Shown here piece by piece: positions 25,997 through 34,320 of a stretch of DNA of 64,000 bases. Origin of the DNA: Myxococcus guangdongensis (GTDB taxonomy: Bacteria; Myxococcota; Myxococcia; Myxococcales; Myxococcaceae); assembly GCF_024198255.1 (NCBI RefSeq), contig NZ_JAJVKW010000001.1:744001-808000 (forward strand), written 5' to 3'. The translations under genes were made by a program, and so were the position numbers. Numbering within the stretch: the first letter of the stretch is position 1; each line of letters starts with the position of its first letter. Under the pieces are notes generated by a model that was given only the letters and a program-made list of their open reading frames with translations, was not told where the DNA came from and did not search any database.

Positions 25997-26929
25997 ATGC
26001 GCATTCTCGTCACGGGAGCGGATGGGTTCGTCGGCAGGCATCTGTGCGCGCTGTTGCGCGCCTGCGGCGATGAGGTGGTGGAGGCCCACGGGCCCCGCGG
26101 CGAGGGTGTGAGCAGCAGCGCCCTGCATTTCGACGTGGCCAACGAGGCCGCCGTGAAGGCGGCCGTCGCCGAGGCCCGGCCCGAAGGCGTCATCCACCTG
26201 GCCGGCTTCAGCTCGGTGGCCAAGAGCCACCACAACCCCTCGCGCGTGTTCGCGGTGAACACCATGGGGGTGGTGAACCTCCTGACGGCGCTCCGCGAGA
26301 ACGCGCCGAAGACGCGCGTGGTGCTCGTGGGCTCGGGCGAGGTCTACGGCCCCGTCCCCGAGGGCACGCGCGCCCCCGAGGACACGCCCGCCGTTCCGCT
26401 GAGCCCCTACGCGGCCTCCAAGTCCGCGGCGGAGCTTGCCGGCGTGCAGTTCCACCGCAGCTACGGGCTGGAGGTGATGATGGCCCGGCCCTTCAACCAC
26501 CTGGGCGCGGGGCAGGACCCGACGTTCGTCGTGCCCTCGTTCGCGTCGCAGATTCGCGCCATCGGCCTGGGCACGGTGGACCCGGTGCTGCGCACGGGCA
26601 ACCTGGACGCGGTGCGGGACTTCTCGCACGTGCGCGACGTGGTGGAGGCCTACCGGCTGCTGCTCGACAAGGGCGAGCCCGGGCAGGCGTACAACATCTG
26701 CTCCGGCGAGGGCCGCACCATCCGCAGCCTGCTGGAGGAGATGCTCCAGTTGGCCGGCGTGGACGCGCGCATCGAGCTGGACCCGGCGCGCCTGCGCCCC
26801 TCCGACATCCCCAGCCTCATCGGCTCGCCCGACAAGCTGCGCGCGCTGGGCTGGTCCCCCAAGCTGACCGTCACGGACGCGCTGCGCGACGTGCTCGGCC
26901 CCAAGGTGCCCGGCGCTCAGCGCGCCTGA
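25997..26929 (+). CDS. rmd: GDP-4-keto-6-deoxymannose reductase (Rmd-like)
   Basis: 310 residues, ATG immediately after the gmd stop. Extended SDR fold: ILVTGADGFVGRHL, HFDVANEAAV, HLAGFSSVAKS, GSGEVYGPV, SPYAASKSAAE (YxxxK) and ARPFNHLGAGQ. The pattern fits Rmd, which reduces the Gmd product to GDP-D-rhamnose, rather than GMER/WcaG, which makes GDP-L-fucose and has a different active-site region. GDP-D-rhamnose would feed the glycosyltransferases 2 to 7 kb downstream. Rmd rather than a GDP-talose or other epimerase is likely but not certain. Confidence 0.85.
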   Translation: MRILVTGADGFVGRHLCALLRACGDEVVEAHGPRGEGVSSSALHFDVANEAAVKAAVAEARPEGVIHLAGFSSVAKSHHNPSRVFAVNTMGVVNLLTALRENAPKTRVVLVGSGEVYGPVPEGTRAPEDTPAVPLSPYAASKSAAELAGVQFHRSYGLEVMMARPFNHLGAGQDPTFVVPSFASQIRAIGLGTVDPVLRTGNLDAVRDFSHVRDVVEAYRLLLDKGEPGQAYNICSGEGRTIRSLLEEMLQLAGVDARIELDPARLRPSDIPSLIGSPDKLRALGWSPKLTVTDALRDVLGPKVPGAQRA

Positions 26930-26970
26930 ATCCTCCCCGGAACGTCTGTCAGGATGCCGGGCCCCTGGGC

Positions 26971-26987
26971 GTTGGTGTAAAACCAAC
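26971..26987 (+). promoter_or_regulatory. Inverted repeat GTTGGT-N5-ACCAAC before the NADAR gene
   Basis: GTTGGT (26971-26976), GTAAA, ACCAAC (26982-26987), an AT-rich dyad in GC-rich DNA, 19 bases before the start codon and just ahead of the AGGAGG site. Operator-like. Confidence 0.4.
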
Positions 26988-27006
26988 ACGAACCAGGAGG
27001 CTCGGC

Positions 27007-27516
27007 ATGGCAGGCACGCGGCGGCAGGACAGGTTCACCTTCTTCTGGACCCAGGAGTCCCCGTTCTCGCAGTGGCATCCCTGTGAGTTCGTCGTGGACG
27101 GGGTCCGCTACAACTGCATGGAGCAGTACATGATGGCGGGCAAGGCGCGCCTCTTCGCGGATGAAGAGATGCTCGCGCGCATCATGGCGTCCGCGTCCCC
27201 CAAGTCGCAGAAGGCGCTGGGCCGCAAGGTGAGTGGCTTCGTGGATGAGACGTGGGTGAAGGAGCGCGAGCGCATCATCTACGAGGGCAACCGCGCCAAG
27301 TTCACGCAGAACGCCTCGCTGCTGGAGGTGCTGCTCGCAAGCCAGGGCACGGAGCTGGTGGAGGCCAGTCCCATGGACCGCATCTGGGGCGTGGGGCTCG
27401 GCATGGATGACGCGCGCATCCTGGACCCGTCCAAGTGGCGTGGGCTGAACCTGCTGGGCAAGGTGCTCACGCGGCTGAGGGATGACCTCATCGCGCAGGG
27501 CGTGGTGGCGCGCTGA
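27007..27516 (+). CDS. NADAR-family (YbiA-like) protein
   Basis: 169 residues; AGGAGG seven bases before the ATG. NADAR signatures: RFTFFWTQESPFSQWHPC at the N-terminus (F-x-x-x-x-S-P-F-S-x-W/N), YNCMEQYMMAGKARLF (E-Q-Y/F-x-x-x-x-K-A), KALGRKVSGFVDETW, KFTQNASLLEVLL and DRIWGVGLG. The family cleaves N-glycosidic bonds; some members remove ADP-ribose from guanine in DNA as antitoxins to DarT, others act on riboflavin intermediates. No darT or macro-domain gene is adjacent, so it looks like an orphan housekeeping or defence enzyme. Gene ends inside a hairpin shared with the convergent gene. Confidence 0.9.
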   Translation: MAGTRRQDRFTFFWTQESPFSQWHPCEFVVDGVRYNCMEQYMMAGKARLFADEEMLARIMASASPKSQKALGRKVSGFVDETWVKERERIIYEGNRAKFTQNASLLEVLLASQGTELVEASPMDRIWGVGLGMDDARILDPSKWRGLNLLGKVLTRLRDDLIAQGVVAR

Positions 27517-27537
27517 CCGGGTGGCTCAGCGCTCCAC
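27505..27537. terminator. Shared hairpin enclosing both convergent stop codons
   Basis: GTGG-c-GCGCTGA (27505-27516) pairs with TCAGCGC-t-CCAC (27526-27537) with one internal mismatch and a 9-base loop. The NADAR TGA (27514-27516) and the convergent gene's stop (27526-27528) form the loop-proximal base pairs. Confidence 0.55.
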
Positions 27538-28251
27538 GCGGGCCCAGGCCGCCAGCCGCCTGTCCAGGGCGGTGAGGGTCCACAGGTCCGCGGGGTTGTC
27601 GGGGCGCACCGCGTCCAGGGCCGCCTTCAAGGGAGCCCTGGCGCGCGCCTCGCCCCACTCGGAGAGCACGCGCAGCGCCATCAACGAGGGCTGACGCGAG
27701 AGCAGCCCGAGCAGTTCCTCCACCACGCGAGGGCTGCGCTCGTCGGCGAGGCGCTGCACCGTCTCGTGTCGCTCCTCCGGCGTCGAGGCGGGGGCCCTCA
27801 GTCGCTCCGCGAGCGCATGGAAGCGAGCCTCGTCCAACAGCTTGCGCGGGCCCGGCGTGTCCCAGTGCTCCACGGTGACGCTCGTGCGCGCGAAGGCGAC
27901 ACACTCGCGGCGCAGGCCGTCATCGTCGAACAGGCCCATGAGGCGCTCGGGCGCGGGCCGTCCGCCCACGAGCAGCCCCGCCGCGCGCTCCGACAGCCCG
28001 TCCGCCACGCCCAGCAGGTGCACCCGGAGCACCGTGGCCTCCGCGTCGGCCCGGGCCTCGACGGGCACCCGCTCCGACTTGAGGAACACCTCCGCGAGGC
28101 CGCGCTGGGACACGTACCAGCGATACTCCAGCCACACCGCGCTCGGGCGCTCGATGAACCTCGCGTCCTCCGCCTCGACGAGCCGGGGGGCGCCTTCCGC
28201 CACGCCGCCGAACCACCGCTCCAACAGCACCCGGGCCTCGGTGAGCTTCAT
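27526..28251 (-). CDS. Uncharacterised protein with HEAT-like C-terminal helices
   Basis: 241 residues. No family recognised with confidence. The N-terminal half is mixed alpha/beta (AVWLEYRWYVSQRGLAEVF, ATVLRVHLLGVADGLSE). The C-terminal third consists of short helical repeats with HEAT/PBS-lyase character (ERHETVQRLADERSPRVVEE, LLGLLSRQPSLMALRVLSEW, ARARAPLKAALDAVR), suited to protein-protein contact. No signal peptide. It lies 34 bases after the small lipoprotein gene and probably shares its transcript with the upstream glycosyltransferase. Confidence 0.7.
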   Translation of the reverse strand: MKLTEARVLLERWFGGVAEGAPRLVEAEDARFIERPSAVWLEYRWYVSQRGLAEVFLKSERVPVEARADAEATVLRVHLLGVADGLSERAAGLLVGGRPAPERLMGLFDDDGLRRECVAFARTSVTVEHWDTPGPRKLLDEARFHALAERLRAPASTPEERHETVQRLADERSPRVVEELLGLLSRQPSLMALRVLSEWGEARARAPLKAALDAVRPDNPADLWTLTALDRRLAAWARVER

Positions 28252-28285
28252 GTCGCGTCCACGCGCATCAGGTCATCGCTCCCGC

Positions 28286-28813
28286 TCAGAACGAGTACGA
28301 CACGGGCGCGGACACGCCGAGCAGCGCCAGGTCCACCGTCCCATGCGCGTTGCTCTGACCGGACTGCTCCTTGGCGATGGCGCTCACGTCGAAGCGCAGC
28401 TCGGCGAACTTCATCGCCTTGCACCTGTCTCCATGGCCGTCGTGAATCAGGACCAGGTTCGCCACCGGCGTGGCCCCGGCCTTCGACTGGAGGTTCCCGT
28501 CCCAGGCCAGCTCGTACGTGTGCTCGGCGCAGCCGCCCCCGTGCGCGACATTGAGCGTCAGCACGTTGCCTTCGATTTTCGCGCTCTCGATGTTGATGGG
28601 GTCCTGGGGCCGCGGGTCCGCCTTCACCATGAGCGGCGTGGCGCCGGTCCGATTCGCCGAGGACGCGCCCTCTGCCGCGGGCGTCTCCGCCTCCGGGTTG
28701 ATCGCCACGTCCTGCTCCACCGTCGGCTCCACGGGCTCCTGCCGCGTGGGCGTGCTCGCACAGCCGATGAGAAGACCGCTCAACACGAGGCCACTCCACC
28801 TGAGCTTCCGCAT
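28286..28813 (-). CDS. Small secreted lipoprotein, function unknown
   Basis: About 175 residues. ATG 28813 is preferred over ATG 28819 because GGGAGG abuts the latter and sits at proper distance from the former. Signal peptide LRWSGLVLSGLLIGC has a clear lipobox. After a Pro/Glu/Thr linker comes a beta-rich domain with two conserved-looking Cys (HGGGCAEHTYELAWDGN and HDGHGDRCKAMKF) that could form a disulfide, and several His/Asp. No known family. Located between a glycosyltransferase gene and a HEAT-like gene on the minus strand. Confidence 0.7.
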   Translation of the reverse strand: MRKLRWSGLVLSGLLIGCASTPTRQEPVEPTVEQDVAINPEAETPAAEGASSANRTGATPLMVKADPRPQDPINIESAKIEGNVLTLNVAHGGGCAEHTYELAWDGNLQSKAGATPVANLVLIHDGHGDRCKAMKFAELRFDVSAIAKEQSGQSNAHGTVDLALLGVSAPVSYSF

Positions 28814-28883
28814 CCGCATCCTCCCGTCACGACGCCTCGGCGGAGCCCGATTGCCCGCCGACCCGACAACACCCTCTGGAGCC

Positions 28884-29987
28884 TCAGCGTCGAAGCGCGG
28901 CCTCGTAGGCCGCCAGCGTTCCGTCGGCCGTCCGTTTCCAGGTGAACTCCGCGGCCCGCGCGCGGCCCCGCTCCGCGAAGGCCTTGCGCTCCTCGGGCGA
29001 GCACAGGAGCCGGTGGATGGACTCGGCGAGCCCCTCCGCGTCGTCCGGGCGCACCGCCAGCGCCGCGTCGCCGCAGACCTCCGGCAGCGAGCCCGCCGTC
29101 GAGACGATGGCGGGTGTCCCCAGCCGCATCGCCTCCAGCGGAGGAAGACCGAAGCCCTCGTAGCGCGACGGGAAGACGAACAGCGCCGCGCGCCGCATCA
29201 GCTCGTAGAACACGGGCTCGGCCTGATAGCCGAGCGGGCGGATGTCATGGCCCTCCGCGCGCAGCCGCGCGATGCGGGACTCCACGCGGCCGGAGCCGAA
29301 CCAGCTCTGCCCCGCGAGCACGAGCGACGCGGGCCGCCCCTGCGCGCGAAGCCGCTCCATCGCATCCAGCACCAGGTCCACGTTCTTGCGGACATCGAGC
29401 GAGCCCGCGTACAGCACGTAGTCCTTGGGCAGCGCGAGCGAGCGCAGGTAGTCCGCGCTCGTCGCGTCCAGCACGGGCGCGTTCACATGGTCCACGCCGA
29501 TGGGCACCACCACCGCGCGCGAGGCGACCTCGGGGAAGCGCTCCAGCAGGTCATCGCGCGTGCGCGCGCTGATGCACACCACCTGGTCCGCGAGCAGCAG
29601 GCTGCGCGACAACCACAGCCGGAACTGCCACCGGAACTTCGCGGACACGGTGTCCGGCATGATGAGCGGAATCAGGTCCAGCACCGTGAGCACGTAGGCG
29701 GTGCCGGGCACGCGCGTCAGGGGCAGGTTGAAGTTGCCCAGCGCGTGGTAGAGCGCGGGCCGCGAGCGCTCGAGCAGCTTGGGCAGCCGGGCGAGCGTCC
29801 AGGCGGTGCGGCCGCCGTGGCCCCTCGGATGGTCGCCGGAGTCGCGCGCGCCCAGCTTCTCCAGCGTGACGCCTCGGGCCTCGAGCGCGCCGGCGAGACA
29901 GCGGGTGTACAGGCCGATGCCAGTGGTGGGCTCATCCCAGAGCGTGGCGTCGAAAGCGATGGAGCCGATGGACACGGGGCGCCTCAT
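28884..29987 (-). CDS. GT4-type glycosyltransferase
   Basis: 367 residues, GT-B fold, GT4 family. The N-terminal acceptor domain starts SIAFDATLWDEPTTGIGLYT with the Gly-rich loop. The C-terminal nucleotide-sugar domain shows YVLYAGSLDVRKNVDLVLDA, LVLAGQSWFG, FVFPSRYEGFGLPPLEAM (E-x7-E motif) and VSTAGSLPEVCGDAAL. Mannose, rhamnose or similar transfer to a surface polysaccharide is likely given the nearby gmd/rmd pair, but the sugar cannot be read from sequence. No clear ribosome site at ATG 29987; GTG 29975 with GAGGCG upstream is an alternative start. Its start is only 29 bases from the divergent double glycosyltransferase. Confidence 0.88.
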   Translation of the reverse strand: MRRPVSIGSIAFDATLWDEPTTGIGLYTRCLAGALEARGVTLEKLGARDSGDHPRGHGGRTAWTLARLPKLLERSRPALYHALGNFNLPLTRVPGTAYVLTVLDLIPLIMPDTVSAKFRWQFRLWLSRSLLLADQVVCISARTRDDLLERFPEVASRAVVVPIGVDHVNAPVLDATSADYLRSLALPKDYVLYAGSLDVRKNVDLVLDAMERLRAQGRPASLVLAGQSWFGSGRVESRIARLRAEGHDIRPLGYQAEPVFYELMRRAALFVFPSRYEGFGLPPLEAMRLGTPAIVSTAGSLPEVCGDAALAVRPDDAEGLAESIHRLLCSPEERKAFAERGRARAAEFTWKRTADGTLAAYEAALRR

Positions 29988-30016
29988 AGCACGGCCGTGT
30001 GATAGGCAGGGCGCGC

Positions 30017-32251
30017 ATGGCGATCCACCAGTTGATAGCGAGCTTCGTGCCCGGCGACGCCACCGGGCAGGCCGCGCTGCACCTCCAGCTCCTCCTGCGC
30101 CGGCTGGGCGTGTGGGGCGGCCTGTACGCCGACGAGGTGGGCCCCGGACTCGAAGGACTGGCGAGCCCCGCGTCCGAGCTGAAGCCGATGCCGGATGACC
30201 TGGTGCTGTACCACCACGGCATCGCCTCGCCGCTGAGCAGCCGCCTGATGCACCTGCCCTGTCGGCGCGGGCTCGTCTTCCACAACATCAGCCCCGCGCG
30301 CTTCTACACGGGCCTGTCGCTGGAGAACGCGCTGCTCGCCGGACGCGCACAGCTGGCCGCCATGGCGCCCTTCGTGGACGTGGCCATCGGAGTGTCGGAC
30401 TACAACGCCGCGGAGCTGCGCGTCGCGGGCCATCGCAACGTCCACACCGTGCCGCTGCTCATCGAGCCCGAGCGCTTCGGGCCCGACCGCGCCGACGCGA
30501 AGCTCTTGAGCAGGCTCGCGGGCCCGGGGCCGGTGCTGCTCGGTGTCAGCCGGGTGATGCCGCACAAGCGCTTCGAGGACCTCATCGCCCTGCACCGGGA
30601 GGTGCTGCGGCTGCGGCCCCAGGCGCGGCTGTTGATGGTCGGCGGCTATGAGCCGGGCAGCCGCTACTTCCGCTCGCTCGAGAAACAAGCCAAGGGGCTG
30701 AGCGGCGTGAGCTTCCTGGGGCGGCTGAGCCACGCGGAGCTGGTGGCCGCGTACCGCTCCGCGTCCGTGTTCGTGTCGATGAGCGAGCACGAGGGCTTCG
30801 GGGTTCCGCTCATCGAGGCCATGGCGTCGGACGTGCCGGTGCTGGCGTATGGCGCCGCCGCCGTGCCGGAGACGCTGGGTGGCGCGGGCATCGCGTTCGA
30901 CCAGAAGCGCTTCGCCTTCCTCGCGGAGCTGGCGGTGGACCTGAGCGAGGACCTCTCGCTGCGCGAGCCCGTCATCGCGGGCCAGCGTCGCCGGCTGGAG
31001 CACTTCTCCGCGCCCTCGGTGCGGCGCGCGCTGGCCCGTGCGCTGGAGCCCTTCCTGCCTCCGCCGCGAGTCCGCCGGGCGGCGCCGAAGCGCCCCCGGG
31101 TGGCGGTGGTGGTGCAGCGGTATGGCGAGGTGACGGGCGGCGCGGAGATGCTGGCCGCGCAGGTGGCCGAGCGGCTCACGCCGCACTGGGACCTCACGGT
31201 GCTGACGACGTGCGCGAAGAACCACCTGTCCTGGGAGAACCACTTCCCGGCGGGGCCGGACCGGGTGCGCGGCGTGGACGTGCTGCGCTTCCCCGTCACG
31301 CGCGTGCGCAACATCCGGGGCTTCAACGGGCTGTCGCGCAAGCTCTTCGACAAGAGCAACGAGCGGCTGCGCGAGGAGCAGTGGGTGGCCGAGCAGGGTC
31401 CGCTGTCACCGGGGCTGCTCCACCACCTGGCCTCCACGCGCGACGCGTATGACGGCTACCTGTTCTTCACGTACCTCTACGCGCCCACGGTGTGGGGCAT
31501 GCCGCTGGTGGCGGACCGCTCGCTGCTCGTGCCCACCACGCATGACGAGGCGCCCATCCGCTTCGATGCGTACCGCGACGTCTTCGAGCTCCCCCGCGCG
31601 CTGCTCTGCCTGACGCCGGAGGAGCTGACCATCATCGAGAAGTACTTCCCGCACCACGCGAGGACGCGCGTGGTGGGCGTGGGCGTGGAGCGGCCCTCGG
31701 CGGAGGGGGCGCGCTTCCGACAGAAGCACGGCGTGCACCGCGACTACCTCCTGTATGTGGGACGTCAGGAGCCGGGCAAGGGCGTCCCGGAGCTGCTCGA
31801 GTTCCATCAGGCGTTGAAGCACCGGTACGCGGACGCGCCGGACCTGGTGCTCGCGGGTGACGCCCACATGTCCCTGGAGGGCGAGGGCGTGCGTTATCTG
31901 GGACGCATCCCCGAGCAGGACAAGCACGACGCGCTGGCCGGGGCGCTGGCGGTGGTGGTTCCGTCGCGCTACGAGAGCCTGTCGCTCTTGACGTTGGAGG
32001 CGTTCGCGCAAGGGACGCCGGTGTTGGTGAACGGGCGCTCGGACGTGCTGGTGGGACAGGTGGAGCGCAGCGGCGCGGGGCGGGCCTATACGGACCTGGC
32101 GTCGTTCATCCAGGGGCTGCGCGAGGTGGGCGAGGCGCGCGAGGCGTTGGGGGCGAAGGGGTTGGCGTACGTGAAGAAGCAGGGGTGGCCGCAGGTGGTG
32201 GCCACCTACCGGGACGAGATGCAACGCATCCTCGAGGAGAAGCACCGATGA
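30017..32251 (+). CDS. Two-domain glycosyltransferase (tandem GT4 modules)
   Basis: 744 residues with two complete GT-B units in one chain. Module 1 (about 1-355): FVPGDATGQAALHLQLLLRR, VLLGVSRVMPHKRFEDLIAL, LLMVGGYEPGS, VFVSMSEHEGFGVPLIEAMA. Module 2 (about 365-744): VAVVVQRYGEVTGGAEMLAA, YLLYVGRQEPGKGVPELLEF, LVLAGDAHMSLEG, VVVPSRYESLSLLTLEAF. Both carry the E-x7-E-type donor motif, so the protein may add two sugars in sequence. ATG 30017 (GGCAGGG upstream) preferred; GTG 29999 possible. Its stop overlaps the next start by 4 bases. Confidence 0.9.
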   Translation: MAIHQLIASFVPGDATGQAALHLQLLLRRLGVWGGLYADEVGPGLEGLASPASELKPMPDDLVLYHHGIASPLSSRLMHLPCRRGLVFHNISPARFYTGLSLENALLAGRAQLAAMAPFVDVAIGVSDYNAAELRVAGHRNVHTVPLLIEPERFGPDRADAKLLSRLAGPGPVLLGVSRVMPHKRFEDLIALHREVLRLRPQARLLMVGGYEPGSRYFRSLEKQAKGLSGVSFLGRLSHAELVAAYRSASVFVSMSEHEGFGVPLIEAMASDVPVLAYGAAAVPETLGGAGIAFDQKRFAFLAELAVDLSEDLSLREPVIAGQRRRLEHFSAPSVRRALARALEPFLPPPRVRRAAPKRPRVAVVVQRYGEVTGGAEMLAAQVAERLTPHWDLTVLTTCAKNHLSWENHFPAGPDRVRGVDVLRFPVTRVRNIRGFNGLSRKLFDKSNERLREEQWVAEQGPLSPGLLHHLASTRDAYDGYLFFTYLYAPTVWGMPLVADRSLLVPTTHDEAPIRFDAYRDVFELPRALLCLTPEELTIIEKYFPHHARTRVVGVGVERPSAEGARFRQKHGVHRDYLLYVGRQEPGKGVPELLEFHQALKHRYADAPDLVLAGDAHMSLEGEGVRYLGRIPEQDKHDALAGALAVVVPSRYESLSLLTLEAFAQGTPVLVNGRSDVLVGQVERSGAGRAYTDLASFIQGLREVGEAREALGAKGLAYVKKQGWPQVVATYRDEMQRILEEKHR

Positions 32252-32883
32252 AGCTGCTGGGACGCGACATTCCCGCGCGGGAGCTGCTGGCCCGTATCGA
32301 GGAGCGCCTGCGAACGCGCGGGCTGCCCACCTCCGAGCCGGTGGAGGTGCCCGCCGAGGGCGTGGAGCCCCGGCTGGAGCCGCTGACGTTCAACCTGCAT
32401 GCGTTGGAAGAGAACGCCGACGCGACGCGCGCGCTGCCGCTGCAGACGCACCGGGGCGGCGTGGGGCAGCTCGTGGTGGTGGCGAAGTGGGCGTTCCGCA
32501 AGTCGTGCCAGGTGTTCATCAACGAGGCCCTGGGACGGCAGCGCGTGTTCAACGGGCACGTGCGCGACTCGTACGCCCAGCTCTCCGCGGAGGTCCTCCG
32601 ACTGCGCCGCGAGGTCGAGCAACTGCGCGCACGACAGGCGAGCGCCCCGGTCGAGGAGTCACGGGGTCCCGTGACGACGAGCACTCCGGTGACGACGGCG
32701 CAGCCCTCGTTGCACGCCGAAGCGGAGCCCTCGCGGAGACCTGCCGCGGAAGTCCTGCCCAAGCCTCGCGCCGCCAAGGCGGAGCCCGCGACGTCGACGA
32801 AGAAGGAACAAGCGCCACCGACCGGCAAGTCCGCTCGCCCCAAGGATGGCGCCAAGTCCCGCACCCCCAAACGCCGTCGTTAG
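32248..32883 (+). CDS. Coiled-coil protein coupled to the glycosyltransferase
   Basis: 211 residues, ATGA overlap with the double glycosyltransferase. The middle section (HRGGVGQLVVVAKWAFRKSC, FINEALGRQRVFNGHVRDSY, AQLSAEVLRLRREVEQLRAR) resembles the amphipathic helix plus coiled coil found at the N-terminus of many polysaccharide methyltransferases and glycosyltransferases, here as a stand-alone protein. The C-terminal 80 residues are Ala/Pro/Lys/Arg-rich, ending KSRTPKRRR, and probably disordered. It may act as a membrane-edge scaffold for the transferase. No enzymatic motif is present. Confidence 0.7.
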   Translation: MKLLGRDIPARELLARIEERLRTRGLPTSEPVEVPAEGVEPRLEPLTFNLHALEENADATRALPLQTHRGGVGQLVVVAKWAFRKSCQVFINEALGRQRVFNGHVRDSYAQLSAEVLRLRREVEQLRARQASAPVEESRGPVTTSTPVTTAQPSLHAEAEPSRRPAAEVLPKPRAAKAEPATSTKKEQAPPTGKSARPKDGAKSRTPKRRR

Positions 32884-33107
32884 GCCCCGGCGCTCCGCGC
32901 GACGTACGGGCGGCTTGAGGCCCGGGATGCCTCATCCCCATCGCGCGAGAGCCCGCCCTGCCGCGCTGGTGGATACCGCAACCCCGTTGCATATTCACGC
33001 ATCGCCGGCGCACGGAGTCCGGCGAGCCTCGCGCCGCCCGAGGTACCGGGCACCCCGCCCGCCACCTCGCGTTGACGCCCCTGCCCCTCCGTGCTCAAAC
33101 CCGGCGC

Positions 33108-33911
33108 GTGGGAGTTCCCTCCATCAGCGTCGTCATCCCCGCGTACAACGAGGGGCAGCGCCTGCCTCGCTTCGTGGCGTCGCTCACCCAGGTCGCCCTC
33201 CAGCAGCCGACGCCACAGGTCGAGTTCCTCGTCGTCGACGACGGCAGCGCGCCCGAGCACTCCACCCTCCAGCGCGCCAGCGTCGAGCAGGCCCAGGCCC
33301 AGCTCTCCGCCTCGGGCTCGCACCACCGCTTCACCTACGTCGCCGCGCCCCGGAATGGTGGAAAGGGCTCCGCCATCCGGCTCGGCTGGCGCCATGCCTC
33401 CCCCGATTCCACCTGGCTCGCGTTCCTCGACGCGGACGGCGCCATCAGCGCTGACGAGCTCTTCCGACTGGCCCGCCTGACCCACGCCCCCGAAGCGCAG
33501 GCCGTGGACGTGCTCGCCGGCTCGCGCATCCTCATGGCCGGCCGCCGCGTGGTGCGAAACCTCGGCCGCCACCTGCAGGGCCGCATCTTCGCCACGCTGA
33601 CGGACATGAACTTCGGCCTGCGCTTCTACGACACGCAATGTGGCGTGAAGCTCATCCGGGCCTCCCTGCTGCACCCGCTCCTCGACGTGCTGCGCGAGGA
33701 GCGCTGGCTGCTCGACGTGGAGCTGCTCGCGCTCCTCAAGCGGCAGGGCGCTCGCTGCCTGGAGGTCCCCATCGACTGGGAGGACTTCGGCGGCTCCAAG
33801 GTCGTCCCCGGGCTCGACGCGGCCCGCATGTTCTGGGGCCTGTTCAGGCTCCGCCGCCGACTGGACCAGCTCACCCTCCCCGCCATCCCGCGCCCAACCG
33901 ACACCCGGTAA
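33108..33911 (+). CDS. GT2 glycosyltransferase, dolichyl/polyprenyl-phosphate glucosyltransferase type
   Basis: 267 residues from GTG 33108 (GVPSISVVIPAYNEGQRLPR). GT-A fold, family 2: nucleotide-binding VVDDGSAPE, FLDADGAIS as the DxD region, and the ALG5-like middle RRVVRNLGRHLQGRIFATLT followed by DMNFGLRFYDTQCGVKLIRA. This subgroup transfers hexose to a polyprenyl phosphate at the membrane. No Shine-Dalgarno precedes the GTG; TTGACG (33072-33077) lies 17 bases before TCAAAC (33095-33100), which would put the transcript start at the start codon. A TTG at 33072 is the only longer start. Confidence 0.85.
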   Translation: MGVPSISVVIPAYNEGQRLPRFVASLTQVALQQPTPQVEFLVVDDGSAPEHSTLQRASVEQAQAQLSASGSHHRFTYVAAPRNGGKGSAIRLGWRHASPDSTWLAFLDADGAISADELFRLARLTHAPEAQAVDVLAGSRILMAGRRVVRNLGRHLQGRIFATLTDMNFGLRFYDTQCGVKLIRASLLHPLLDVLREERWLLDVELLALLKRQGARCLEVPIDWEDFGGSKVVPGLDAARMFWGLFRLRRRLDQLTLPAIPRPTDTR

Positions 33912-34320
33912 CAGCCGCAGCGGAATGGCCGAGCCCCCCCGGGTGCGCCGCGCCCTCCCCAGGGAGACATGTCGGATGGGTGTGGAGCACCCTCTCCCGA
34001 AGGGCGAGCGGCCAGCGCGCCGTCCGAGTCACCCGCCCCTCGTCGGGCCAACCCGTTGGCCTCATTCCATCCCACGAGCGCCCCGGTGCGGGCCGCGCGA
34101 GCCATGGCGCATCCTGCCAACGGCCCCGACGTGTCCCGGAGGCCAGCAGATGGAGGGAGGCTGATGTCCGCCCTCCGCGTTACAACCCCAGGGCAGCCAC
34201 TTGCTCCCATCGCCCGGTTTCACGCGGCGTCGCGAGGCCGCTTGCTTTCCGGGCGGCTCACCGCGAAATAGGCCCCGCACGCGAGCCGTTGCTCCGGGTT
34301 CCTCCTACACCTTCAGTGAT
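33912..34320. other. Intergenic region without a gene
   Basis: 409 bases. Short open frames here have no family features. It presumably holds the promoter of the large flavoprotein gene. I see no clear ribosome site before that gene's ATG and no strong hairpin. Confidence 0.5.

Noticed and set aside
33925..34271. Small open frames of 79 and 100 codons before the flavoprotein
   Set aside because: No ribosome site, no motif and shadow-like composition.
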